Below the pieces are notes generated by a model. The model was not told the origin of the DNA. It was given only the letters and a program-made list of their open reading frames with translations, and did no database searches. A stretch of 64,000 bases of DNA, from assembly GCF_000025305.1 (NCBI RefSeq), contig NC_013740.1:930001-994000 (forward strand), written 5' to 3'. The translations under genes and the position numbers were made by a program. The stretch is from Acidaminococcus fermentans DSM 20731 (GTDB lineage Bacteria; Bacillota; Negativicutes; Acidaminococcales; Acidaminococcaceae). Below are positions 56,151 through 63,928 of this stretch, one piece after another; position 1 is the stretch's first letter, and each line of letters begins with the position of its first letter.

Positions 56151-57875
56151 ATGCTCAATTCCTTGGAAGTGCACAACTTTGCCCTGATCGACCGCCTGCG
56201 GGTGGATTTCACACCGGGGTTCAATGTGTTCACCGGGGAAACCGGCGCCGGGAAATCCATCCTTATCGATGCCTTCAGCATTGTGCTGGGCAGCCGGGCC
56301 AGTGTGGACTACCTGCGGCCGGGGGCGGACGCCTACTGGATCCAGGCGGTGTTCGACATCGAGGGACTGGAAACGGTCCATGATATCCTGCGGGAACTGG
56401 ACCTGGATCTGGGGGAAGACACCCTGTTCCTCCGGCGGAAGGTGACGGCCGGGGGCAAGAGCCAGGCTTTCGTGAATGAACGGCAGGTGCCGGTGTATGT
56501 GCTCAGCCGTCTGGCCAGCCAGCTGGTGGATATCCACGGGCAGCATGAAAACCAGACCCTGCTGGCGCCCGGGGCGGCCCTGACCATCCTGGATCACTGG
56601 GATCCCCGGCTCCAGGCCCTGCTGGAAAAATACCAGGAAAAATTCGTGGCCTACGACAAGGCCCGGGAAACGGTGAAAAAATGGCTGCTGAAGGATGCCC
56701 ACCAGACCGAAGACCTGGAACGGCTGGAAGGGGAAATCAAGGAAATCGACGAGGCCCGGATCCAGCCGGGAGAAGATGAGCAGCTCCGGGAAACGGTGCG
56801 GAAGCTGAGCAACCAGGAAAAGATCCTCCAGGCGGTGGGGGAAGCCCATCATTACCTGGAAGGGGGTGAGGACAGCGTCCCCAGTGCCCTGGATGCCATC
56901 AATACGGCCCGGACCACCCTGGAAGGGGTGCTGGACTATGCTCCGGAATTGAAACCCTATGCAGAAAGTATGGATTCTGCCTGGGAAACCCTGGAAGATG
57001 TGCGCCAGTCCCTGGGAGATATCCTGGCGGCGGATCATGACGACCGGGAGACCCTGGAAGCGGCCCAGGAACGGCTGGACCAGCTGTACCGGCTGAAGCA
57101 GAAATACGGGGGCAGCCTGGAAGAAGTGCTGACCTACCGGGATAAGGCCCAGGCGGAATACGAAGGACTCCTGTCCCTGGAATCCACCCTGGCCCGGCTG
57201 CGGAAACAGGAAGCCATCCTGAAGGCGGAGATGCAGACGGAAGCGGACAAACTGACCGCGGCCCGGAAAAAAGCCGCCGGATTGCTGGTGGAAGCCCTGC
57301 TGCCCCACATCCGGGATCTGGCCATGCCCGAAGGCCGGGTGGACCTCCAGTTTGCCCGGCTGCCGGAATGCCATGGCAGAGGCCAGGACAATATCCAGTT
57401 CCTGTTTTCCGCCAATGCGGGGATGGATCTGAAACCCCTGGGCCGGATCGCTTCCGGCGGGGAACTGTCCCGGTTCGCCCTGGCCCTGAAAACCGTCATG
57501 ATGAAGAAGTTCGGGGTGCCCACCATGATCTTCGACGAAATCGATACCGGGGTGGGGGGCGTCACCGCCCAGAAAATGGCAGAAAAAATGGCTTTGATCG
57601 CCCGGCAGCGCCAGGTGCTGTGCATTACCCACCTGGCCCAGATCGCCTGCTTTGCGGACCATCAGCTGTACATCCACAAAAGTGCCGACAAGGGCAGTAC
57701 CGTCAGCCAGGTGGATGTACTGGATGAAGAAGGGCGGATCCAGGAAATCATGCGTATGACCGGCGGCACCAATACCTCCCGTTCCGCCCGGGAAAACGCC
57801 AGAGAACTGCTGGCCATGGCCGCCAAATTCAAAAAAACGAAGGAGTCTGACATTCATGAAAACCCTGCACGATGA
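56151..57875 (+). CDS. recN: DNA repair protein RecN
   Basis: A 574-residue SMC-like ATPase of double-strand-break repair. The N-terminal head has NFALIDRLRVDFTPGFNVFTGETGAGKSILIDA (Walker A), GGKSQAFVNERQVPV and VDIHGQHENQTLL; a central coiled coil covers about 160-370; the C-terminal head has IASGGELSRFALALKTVMMKK (signature), PTMIFDEIDTGVGG (Walker B) and ITHLAQIACFADHQLYIHK. It overlaps the Nudix gene by 20 bases. Confidence 0.96.
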   Translation: MLNSLEVHNFALIDRLRVDFTPGFNVFTGETGAGKSILIDAFSIVLGSRASVDYLRPGADAYWIQAVFDIEGLETVHDILRELDLDLGEDTLFLRRKVTAGGKSQAFVNERQVPVYVLSRLASQLVDIHGQHENQTLLAPGAALTILDHWDPRLQALLEKYQEKFVAYDKARETVKKWLLKDAHQTEDLERLEGEIKEIDEARIQPGEDEQLRETVRKLSNQEKILQAVGEAHHYLEGGEDSVPSALDAINTARTTLEGVLDYAPELKPYAESMDSAWETLEDVRQSLGDILAADHDDRETLEAAQERLDQLYRLKQKYGGSLEEVLTYRDKAQAEYEGLLSLESTLARLRKQEAILKAEMQTEADKLTAARKKAAGLLVEALLPHIRDLAMPEGRVDLQFARLPECHGRGQDNIQFLFSANAGMDLKPLGRIASGGELSRFALALKTVMMKKFGVPTMIFDEIDTGVGGVTAQKMAEKMALIARQRQVLCITHLAQIACFADHQLYIHKSADKGSTVSQVDVLDEEGRIQEIMRMTGGTNTSRSARENARELLAMAAKFKKTKESDIHENPAR

Positions 57876-58413
57876 TCGGCTGGATGAAAAACAGCTTTCG
57901 ACCCGGACCGCCTTTGAAGGCCGTCTGCTCCATCTGTTTGTGGACAAGGTGGGACTGCCCAACGGGAACGAATCCACCCGGGAATACATCCTCCATCAGG
58001 GAGCCGTGGGGATCCTGCCCGTGCTGGAAGACGGCAGCATGGTGTTTGTGAAGCAGTTCCGGTATCCGGTCCATTCCGTGATTTATGAGATTCCTGCCGG
58101 AAAACTGGAAAAAGGGGAAGAAATCCTCCCCAGCGCCCAGCGGGAACTGTCCGAAGAAACCGGGCTTACGGCGGACCACTGGACCCGGATGACCTCCATT
58201 GTGACCACCCCCGGGTTCACCAATGAAACCATCCATCTGTTCCTGGCCACCGGCCTCCACAAAGGGGAGATGCATCCCGATGCGGATGAATTCCTCCAGG
58301 TGGAAGTGATCCCGGAAGAAAAAGTCAAACAAATGGTCCTGTCAGAAGACATCTTTGATGCAAAAACCCTGTCAGCGCTTCTATTGTACTTCCTGACAAA
58401 AAAGGCCTGTTAA
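57856..58413 (+). CDS. Nudix hydrolase, ADP-ribose pyrophosphatase type
   Basis: A 185-residue Nudix enzyme. The Nudix box is GKLEKGEEILPSAQRELSEETGL, preceded by the FVKQFRYPVHSVIYEIPA pattern typical of ADP-ribose pyrophosphatases. It would split ADP-ribose to AMP and ribose 5-phosphate. AAGGAG lies 11 bases before ATG, inside recN. It is the last gene of the housekeeping run; an AT-rich spacer follows. Confidence 0.92.
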   Translation: MKTLHDDRLDEKQLSTRTAFEGRLLHLFVDKVGLPNGNESTREYILHQGAVGILPVLEDGSMVFVKQFRYPVHSVIYEIPAGKLEKGEEILPSAQRELSEETGLTADHWTRMTSIVTTPGFTNETIHLFLATGLHKGEMHPDADEFLQVEVIPEEKVKQMVLSEDIFDAKTLSALLLYFLTKKAC

Positions 58414-58450
58414 AAAATCCTGTAATGTTACCCTAAAATTAAAAATAAAT

Positions 58451-58480
58451 GTAACAGAAAATCCTAAAGTATGTTATAAT
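58451..58480 (+). promoter_or_regulatory. Promoter of spoVS
   Basis: GTAACA (58451-58456), 18 bases, TATAAT (58475-58480) with an extended TGT upstream. The surrounding 120 bases are strikingly AT-rich for this genome. Confidence 0.55.
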
Positions 58481-58588
58481 ATCCATAAATTGATTTTTGG
58501 AAACGTTCAAGAAACAGCAGCATCAAATGGAGTACTGTGGAATGAACATTTTCCGAATTTCACAAAATAAGATGAGGGGGAACCGAAC

Positions 58589-58849
58589 ATGGATGTACTA
58601 AAGGTTTCGACAAAATCCAATCCGAATTCTGTAGCAGGTGCATTAGCAGGGGTATTGAGAGAAAACGGCAAAGCAGAAATCCAGGCCATTGGGGCTGGTG
58701 CGCTGAACCAGGCAGTGAAGGCAATCGCCATCGCCCGCGGGTTTGTGGCACCCCACGGTATGGATCTGGTTTGTGTTCCCGCATTCATCGATATCAACAT
58801 TGATGGGGAAGAACGGACCGCCATCAAACTGTTGGTAGAACCGCGCTGA
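58589..58849 (+). CDS. spoVS: Stage V sporulation protein S
   Basis: An 86-residue Alba-like protein: MDVLKVSTKSNPNSVAGALAGVLRENGKAEIQAIGAGALNQAVKAIAIARGFVAPHGMDLVCVPAFIDI. In Bacillus it affects coat assembly and septation; it is widespread in non-sporulating bacteria and probably binds nucleic acid. GAGGGGG precedes the start. It is monocistronic, with its own AT-rich promoter and terminator. Confidence 0.95.
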   Translation: MDVLKVSTKSNPNSVAGALAGVLRENGKAEIQAIGAGALNQAVKAIAIARGFVAPHGMDLVCVPAFIDINIDGEERTAIKLLVEPR

Positions 58850-58896
58850 GCATAAAAAACACCTGCCGCATTACGCGGCAGGCGTTTTTTTTATGC
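58850..58896. terminator. Bidirectional terminator after spoVS
   Basis: GCATAAAAAACACCTGCCGC paired with GCGGCAGGCGTTTTTTTTATGC; serves spoVS and the convergent ABC substrate-binding gene. Confidence 0.9.
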
Positions 58897-59868
58897 TCAT
58901 TTCACGAACAGACTGTCCACATCCACTTTCTTTTCCATCATGCCGGAGGCCACCAGGAAATCCTGGGTCTTCTTCAGGGAAGCAATGGCTTCAGGAGTGA
59001 TGGTCATGCTGAAGTCATAGAGAGGCGCCATTTCCTTTACGGCTTCCGGTTTCAGTTCCGTGGCTTTGGCGGTGAGTTCCAGGGCCTTGTCCGGATTCTT
59101 CTTCATGAAGTCCAGGGTTTCTTTCTGGACCGCCAGGAAGGTATCCACCAGGTCTTTGTGTTCCTTGTAGAACTTGCCGCTGACAGCGGTGACCGTCAGG
59201 CCGGAAACCAGGCCTTCCCCGGTGGTGACCACGTGCATGCCCTTCTTTTCCACATTGTAGGCCAGAGGACCGGCCAGCAGGGCACAGTCAGCACTGCCGT
59301 TTTCCAGGGCGGAAGCGGCGGCGGGGAGCCCCATGGAAACGAACTTCACATCCTTCATGGAAAGACCGGCCTGCTGCAGGTAGGCCGCCAGCAGTTCGTG
59401 GAGGATGGTGCCTTTGGGCCCGGCAATGGTCTTGCCCTTCAGGTCCGCAGCACTCTGGATGCTGCCGTCCTTGGAGAACAGTTTGAAGGCTTTGGGCGCC
59501 TGGGAGTACAGGCTGATGATCTTGATGTCGTTGCCGTTGGCGGCGCTGAGCAGGACGGAAGAACCGCCCACGCAGTTCAGGAACTGGATGTCCCCGCTGG
59601 CCAGGGCTGCCGTCTGGTCCGCACCGGAAGTGATGGTGGAGTAGGAGGCGGCAACGTTCTTTTCCTTGAATTTCTTTTCAAAGCTCTGGTTGGCTTTTTC
59701 TACAATAGAGGGGATGTTCAGGGGAGCCTGGACATAGGTGATGCTCACCTTATCCATTTTGGGAGCCGCTTTCTGGGCGGATTTGTCACTGCCGCATCCG
59801 GCAGCCAGGGCCCCTGCCGCCACCAGGCAGCAGGCCAGTACAACAGAGAGTTTTTTCTTCAATGACAT
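58897..59868 (-). CDS. ABC transporter substrate-binding lipoprotein (NitT/TauT, SsuA type)
   Basis: A 323-residue lipoprotein with lipobox LAAGC (Cys25). Family features: VSITYVQAPLNIPSIVEKANQSFEKKF, SGADQTAALASGDIQFLNCVGGSSVLLSAANG and LKGKTIAGPKGTILHELLAAYLQQAGL. It would capture a sulfonate, nitrate or related anion outside the cytoplasmic membrane for the permease and ATPase encoded upstream on the same strand. The start at 59868 has AAAGGATC upstream; a longer frame extends into a repeat. The gap to the ATPase gene (131 bases) contains two repeat elements. Confidence 0.9.
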   Translation of the reverse strand: MSLKKKLSVVLACCLVAAGALAAGCGSDKSAQKAAPKMDKVSITYVQAPLNIPSIVEKANQSFEKKFKEKNVAASYSTITSGADQTAALASGDIQFLNCVGGSSVLLSAANGNDIKIISLYSQAPKAFKLFSKDGSIQSAADLKGKTIAGPKGTILHELLAAYLQQAGLSMKDVKFVSMGLPAAASALENGSADCALLAGPLAYNVEKKGMHVVTTGEGLVSGLTVTAVSGKFYKEHKDLVDTFLAVQKETLDFMKKNPDKALELTAKATELKPEAVKEMAPLYDFSMTITPEAIASLKKTQDFLVASGMMEKKVDVDSLFVK

Positions 59869-59895
59869 GGTAACAGATCCTTTCATACCGAGGGT

Positions 59896-59962
59896 AGATC
59901 CGCCCTTTACAAGGGCGGGGGACCAGCCGTCAGGCTGGTGGTGGGTTAGCCGCATCAGCGGC
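59896..59962. repeat. Three-hairpin intergenic element, copy 2 (opposite strand to copy 1)
   Basis: Read on the minus strand: GCCGC/GCGGC, linker TAACCCACCACC, AGCC-TGAC-GGCT, linker GGTCCCC, CCGCCCTTGT/AAAGGGCGG. Linkers and hairpin 3 match copy 1 at 21200-21273; stems 1 and 2 differ in sequence but keep pairing. Confidence 0.8.
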
Positions 59963-59999
59963 GTTTCTTTTTAAAGGAACCTGCTGCAAGTTCCTTCCT

Positions 60000-60716
60000 T
60001 CAGCCGTTGACCGCTGACAGCTGACCGGGCTGCAGCAGCCCATTCAGCACCTGCCGCTTGGCTGCGATGAGCCCTGGAGAGAGCAGGTCCCGTTTTCCCG
60101 GGGCCAGGTGCTGTTCCTGGGTGATTCGGCCGTCTTTCAAAATCAGCAGTCGGTCCCCCAGGATCAGGGCCTCGTCCACATTGTGGGTCACCAGCACCAC
60201 CCCCATGGAGAGCTGTTCCACCATGGAGCGGAGTTCCTGCTGGAGCTGGGAACGGGTGAAATAATCCAGGGCGGCAAAGGGTTCGTCCATCAGGATCAGA
60301 TCACTGTGCATGGCCAGGGTCCGGGCCAGGGAAGCCCGCTGCTGCATGCCTCCGGACAGCTGGGAAGGATACTGGTCCGCCGCTTCCGTCAGCTGGACAA
60401 GCTGCAGCCAGTGGTCCGTTTCCCGGGGATCCGTGCCCGCCGGCAGCCCCAGGGTGATGTTTTCCCGGCAGGTGAGCCAGGGAAACAGCCGGGCTTCCTG
60501 GAACATCATCCCCAGTTTCAGGCCAGCGGGTTTTTCTACAGTGCCGCCATCCGGGGCTTCCAGGCCGGCCAGCAGCCGGAGCAGGGTGGTCTTGCCGCAG
60601 CCGCTTTTTCCCAGGATCACAGTGCATTCCCGGGGATGGAGGGTCAGGGACAGGTCCCGGAGCACGGTCCGGGTGCCATAGGTTTTGGTAATGCCGTCCA
60701 GTTTCAGCGCATCCAA
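60000..60716 (-). CDS. ABC transporter ATP-binding protein (SsuB/TauB type)
   Basis: A 238-residue ATPase with Walker A ILGKSGCGKTTLLRLLAG, Q-loop MMFQEARLFPWLT, signature QLSGGMQQRASLARTLA, Walker B LILMDEPFAALD and H-loop LVTHNVDEAL. It drives the NitT/TauT-type importer with the overlapping permease gene and the lipoprotein. The last eight residues, GQLSAVNG, and the stop codon are encoded by the heptad repeat at 60005-60025, so the original C-terminus may have been replaced. Confidence 0.93.
   Translation of the reverse strand: MDALKLDGITKTYGTRTVLRDLSLTLHPRECTVILGKSGCGKTTLLRLLAGLEAPDGGTVEKPAGLKLGMMFQEARLFPWLTCRENITLGLPAGTDPRETDHWLQLVQLTEAADQYPSQLSGGMQQRASLARTLAMHSDLILMDEPFAALDYFTRSQLQQELRSMVEQLSMGVVLVTHNVDEALILGDRLLILKDGRITQEQHLAPGKRDLLSPGLIAAKRQVLNGLLQPGQLSAVNG
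60005..60025. repeat. Heptad repeat, three units, inside the ATPase coding end
   Basis: CGTTGAC CGCTGAC AGCTGAC on the plus strand; next to it a hairpin GGAAC-CTGCTGCAA-GTTCC (about 59975-59993) and linker TTCCTTCAGC. Confidence 0.9.
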
Positions 60717-61447
60717 TAGAGTACCTTCCTTTCCACCAGGGCAAAGATCCCGTCCAGCACCAGCCCCAGGGCTCCGATGGTCAGGATGCCGATGAACACC
60801 TTGTCACTGCGGCTCATGGCCTGGGCATCCAGGATCAGATAGCCCAGGCCGCTGTCCGCAGCAATCATTTCCGCACCGATGATGGCCCGGAGACTGTAGC
60901 CCATGCCCACCCGGAGCCCGGTAAGGATCCCCGGCAGGGCAGACGGCAGGCGGATCTTCCACAGGCTCTGCCAGGGAGAAAAGCACAGCATCCGGCCCAC
61001 TTCCAGCAGCTTCCGGTCACACCGGCGGAAACCGTCGTCCATGTTCAGGTACATGGGGAAGAAGGAGGCCAGCACAATGATGATGGTCTTGGGCAGTTCT
61101 CCGATGCCGAACCAGAGAATCAGCAGGGGAATCAGGGAAAGAGGCGGCACATGGCGGAACACTTCCAGGAGTCCGGCATAACAGTCCCGGATCCGGGGAA
61201 ACAGCAGGTTCAGGCTGCTTAGGAGGCAGCTGGAAAGGAACGCCCAGAAAAAGCCCGTCACAATCCGTCGAAGACTGATCAGGATATGCCGGACCAGTTC
61301 CCCGTTTTGGATCATGTGACAGAGAGTTTCCCCCACCCGGCCCGGGGAGGGCAGGATGTAGCTGCTCCAGATCCCCTCCGCTGCGGCCCATTCCCACAGC
61401 AGGAACACCAGCACAAAGGGGAACAGGAACCGGAATTTAGCCTTCAT
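60704..61447 (-). CDS. ABC transporter permease (NitT/TauT, SsuC type)
   Basis: A 247-residue inner-membrane protein with about six helices: FRFLFPFVLVFLLWEWAAA, SLRRIVTGFFWAFLSSCLLSSL, IPLLILWFGIGELPKTIIIVLASFFPMYLN, GYSLRAIIGAEMIA and VFIGILTIGALGLVLDGIFALVERKVL. The EAA-type loop is WKIRLPSALPGILTGLRVGMG. It overlaps the regulator gene upstream by 11 bases and the ATPase gene by 13, so all three are coupled. Confidence 0.92.
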   Translation of the reverse strand: MKAKFRFLFPFVLVFLLWEWAAAEGIWSSYILPSPGRVGETLCHMIQNGELVRHILISLRRIVTGFFWAFLSSCLLSSLNLLFPRIRDCYAGLLEVFRHVPPLSLIPLLILWFGIGELPKTIIIVLASFFPMYLNMDDGFRRCDRKLLEVGRMLCFSPWQSLWKIRLPSALPGILTGLRVGMGYSLRAIIGAEMIAADSGLGYLILDAQAMSRSDKVFIGILTIGALGLVLDGIFALVERKVLYWMR

Positions 61448-61712
61448 GGGCTTCGTGGGCGGCGGAGACTTTGGCATAGGCCGTCTTGGAGGATACCCCC
61501 GGCAGCTTCCCGATCCGGCCGGACAGGTTGCTGATGATATCCTGAGGGGCATCCACCACCACGCTGATGATGTGGATGTTCCGGGCGTGATAGGGGATGC
61601 CCATCCGTCCGATTACATAAGGCCCGAAATCATGGAGGATGGCGTTCAAGTCCTCCACTGCATCCGGGTCTTCCACAATAATGCCTAAAATCGCCACACG
61701 TGTTTCTTCCAT
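61437..61712 (-). CDS. TM1266 family regulator (iron-hydrogenase-associated, NikR-like C-domain)
   Basis: A 91-residue protein of the TM1266 group (ACT/NikR-C-like): RVAILGIIVEDPDAVEDLNAILHDFGPYVIGRMGIPYHARNIHIISVVVDAPQDIISNLSGRIGKLPGVSSKTAYAK. It is usually found next to [FeFe]-hydrogenase maturation genes, which are absent here; instead it leads an ABC-transport operon. The start follows AAAGGAGG. Ligand and mode of action are unknown; no DNA-binding domain is visible. Confidence 0.87.
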   Translation of the reverse strand: MEETRVAILGIIVEDPDAVEDLNAILHDFGPYVIGRMGIPYHARNIHIISVVVDAPQDIISNLSGRIGKLPGVSSKTAYAKVSAAHEAHEG

Positions 61713-61722
61713 AAAAGACCTC

Positions 61723-61743
61723 CTTTGACCAATGACAATTGAC
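61723..61743. repeat. Heptad repeat, three units (NNNTGAC type)
   Basis: CTTTGAC CAATGAC AATTGAC, just upstream of the TM1266-like gene; its first unit overlaps the ribosome binding site. The adjoining GGGGATGCTGC/GCAGCACCCCC hairpin (61745-61770) may end the tctA transcript. Confidence 0.85.
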
Positions 61744-61831
61744 AGGGGATGCTGCAGCGCAGCACCCCCTTTACTCTGTCCCTCTTCCATCGCAAGGGGT
61801 CTTTTGATGTGAGAAGGCTTTTTTGTCAGAT

Positions 61832-63385
61832 TCAGTTTTTCTTGTTGGCTTCGTCGATTTCTTTTTCTTCTTCTGCCAGCACCGCTTCGTCCGCTTTCTT
61901 TTCCTTCTTGAAGAACTTCATCACAAAGGGAGAGAGCAGGGACAGCAGGCACAGGGCCAGCAGGATCTTGCAGATGTTGGTGGACAGCAGGATACTGGTA
62001 TCCCCGCCGGACAGGCTCAGGCTCCGCCGCAGGCCTTTTTCGCCCAGAGGCCCCAGGATCAGGGCCAGGACCACCGCCGCGGTGTTCATGTTGCATTTCC
62101 GCATCAGGTAACCGATGATCCCGAACACGAACATGACCTTTACGTCAAAGGCACTGTTGTTGATGGCGAAAGAACCCACCACACACAGCACGAAGATGCT
62201 GGGAATCAGGATGGCGTCGGACACCCGGGCGATCTTGGCGAACAGCCGGCAGCCCAGAAGGCCGATCAGCAGCATGAAGAACTGGATCACCACAAACCCG
62301 CCAAAGAAAGTATACGTCATGGGAGCATACTTTGTAAAGAGTTCCGGTCCCGGCTGGAGACCGTGGATGATCAGTCCGCCCATGAGCACGGCGGTAACGC
62401 TTTCCCCGGGAATCCCCAAGGTCAGGGTGGGAATCAGGGAACCGCCGGTCACCGCGTTGTTGGCGGCTTCCGATCCGGCAATCCCTTCAATGGAGCCCTT
62501 GCCGAATTCTTCCGGATGTTTGGAGAACCGTTTGGCTTCGTTGTAGCCCAGGAAGCAGGCGATGGAAGCACCGGCACCGGGCAGGATCCCGATGATGTTC
62601 CCGATGATCCAGCTGCGGATCACCGTAGGGGTGATCTGTTTCATTTCCTGGAGGCTCAGCATGATCCGGTCCTTGAATTTGGCGGCTTTGGCCCGTTGGA
62701 CAATGGCCTTTTCCGCCAGGATGAAGGCCTGGCTCATGGAGAACAGCCCGATCAGGGCGCAGGTGATGTTGATGCCGTTGTACAGGGAATCCTGGCCGAA
62801 CATGAACCGTTCCACACCCTGCATGGGATCCATGCCGATGGTAGACAGCACCAGCCCGAAGGCCCCGGACATAAGCCCCAGGATCATGGAATCCGTATTG
62901 ATCCCGGCGATGATGGTGAGCCCGAACAGGCTCAGCCAGAAGTATTCAGGGCTCCCGAATTCCATGGCCAGTTTGGCCAGCATGGGTGCGAAGAAATACA
63001 GGGAAATGCAGCTCAGGAGACCGCCCCAGAAAGAGGCGATGCAGGCTGTGGCCAGGGCTTTCCCGGCTTTCCCTTTCAGGGTCATGGCGTAGCCGTCTAT
63101 GGCGGTGGCCGCCGAAGCCGGTGTCCCGGGGGTGTGGATCAGGATGGCGGAAATGGATCCGCCGAAAATGGCACCGCAGTAAATGCCTCCCAGCATGATC
63201 AGACCGGCGGAAGGTTCCATCCCGAAGGTCAGGGGCAGCAGCAGGGCCACCCCCATGGCAGCGGACAGCCCCGGCATGCAGCCGATGACGATCCCCATGG
63301 TCACACTGGCAATCATGATAACGATATTCATGGGAGAAAGCGCGTTGACGAATCCCATGGCCATCAATGCATATTGATTTTCCAT
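61832..63385 (-). CDS. tctA: Tripartite tricarboxylate transporter permease, large subunit
   Basis: A 517-residue inner-membrane protein with about twelve helices. TctA features: VTMGIVIGCMPGLSAAMGVALLLPLTFGM near the N-terminus (gating glycine motif), YCGAIFGGSISAILIHTPGTPASAATAIDGY, GAGASIACFLGYNEAKRFSK and LTLGIPGESVTAVLMGGLIIHGLQPGP. It works with TctB and a periplasmic TctC for secondary uptake of tricarboxylates or other carboxylates. It lies 19 bases after tctB on the minus strand. The substrate cannot be named from the sequence. Confidence 0.93.
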   Translation of the reverse strand: MENQYALMAMGFVNALSPMNIVIMIASVTMGIVIGCMPGLSAAMGVALLLPLTFGMEPSAGLIMLGGIYCGAIFGGSISAILIHTPGTPASAATAIDGYAMTLKGKAGKALATACIASFWGGLLSCISLYFFAPMLAKLAMEFGSPEYFWLSLFGLTIIAGINTDSMILGLMSGAFGLVLSTIGMDPMQGVERFMFGQDSLYNGINITCALIGLFSMSQAFILAEKAIVQRAKAAKFKDRIMLSLQEMKQITPTVIRSWIIGNIIGILPGAGASIACFLGYNEAKRFSKHPEEFGKGSIEGIAGSEAANNAVTGGSLIPTLTLGIPGESVTAVLMGGLIIHGLQPGPELFTKYAPMTYTFFGGFVVIQFFMLLIGLLGCRLFAKIARVSDAILIPSIFVLCVVGSFAINNSAFDVKVMFVFGIIGYLMRKCNMNTAAVVLALILGPLGEKGLRRSLSLSGGDTSILLSTNICKILLALCLLSLLSPFVMKFFKKEKKADEAVLAEEEKEIDEANKKN

Positions 63386-63404
63386 CTGTTCATCCCTCCG
63401 CTTC

Positions 63405-63863
63405 CTACAGCAGTTCGTCCAGCAGCAGGCCGGCGGGCAGAGGCACAGCCAGGAATTCGCTGAAGACGATATAGATCAGGACCATGAGCACCACAACGGT
63501 GATGGCCATGTATTTCTTTTCGATGTGGAAAAAGTGCATCATAAAAACAAGATAAAGGATGGCAGCAGGATAGAATCCGATCAGCACCATCAGCACAAAG
63601 AAAAGAATGGAAGCCGCCAGGAAGGTGAAGAACTGCCGGGGCAGGAAATGGGTCCAGACTTCCGGCAGGTCGTTGATGACCGTAAAATGGCCGTGGCAGC
63701 TGCAGGCCATTTTCACCAGCTGCATCAGGGTCAGGACAGCCAGCAGGCCAATGACGAATTTGGGATAGCTCTGTGCCGCAGGAGGCAGCTGCAGTGTCTC
63801 ATAAAAGAAGAAGGCGCAGAATCCCAGCATAAAGATCACAACACTGAGTTCCGATTTTTTCAT
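63405..63863 (-). CDS. tctB: Tripartite tricarboxylate transporter, small subunit TctB
   Basis: A 152-residue membrane protein with four helices (FMLGFCAFFFYETL, YPKFVIGLLAVLTLMQLV, FFTFLAASILFFVLMVLIGFYPAAILYLVFMMHFF, AITVVVLMVLIYIVFSEFLAVPLP), the TctB layout. A cytoplasmic loop after the second helix carries CSCHGH. GAGGGG precedes the start. A GC hairpin at 63885-63907 separates it from the upstream tctC end, perhaps adjusting subunit ratios. Confidence 0.88.
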   Translation of the reverse strand: MKKSELSVVIFMLGFCAFFFYETLQLPPAAQSYPKFVIGLLAVLTLMQLVKMACSCHGHFTVINDLPEVWTHFLPRQFFTFLAASILFFVLMVLIGFYPAAILYLVFMMHFFHIEKKYMAITVVVLMVLIYIVFSEFLAVPLPAGLLLDELL

Positions 63864-63884
63864 AATGGTTTCCCCTCATAAAGA

Positions 63885-63907
63885 GGGGCTGCACGGACGG
63901 CAGCCCC
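63885..63907. terminator. Intercistronic hairpin between tctC and tctB
   Basis: GGGGCTGC, loop ACGGACG, GCAGCCCC; no T run follows on the minus strand, so it is more likely an RNA stability or attenuation element than a full terminator. Confidence 0.5.
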
Positions 63908-63928
63908 CGGTTTCATACACTGTTTCGA

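Noticed and set aside
61823-63463. 546-codon plus-strand frame opposite tctA
   Set aside because: It is a Gly/His/Gln-rich shadow; the minus strand encodes a canonical TctA membrane protein.
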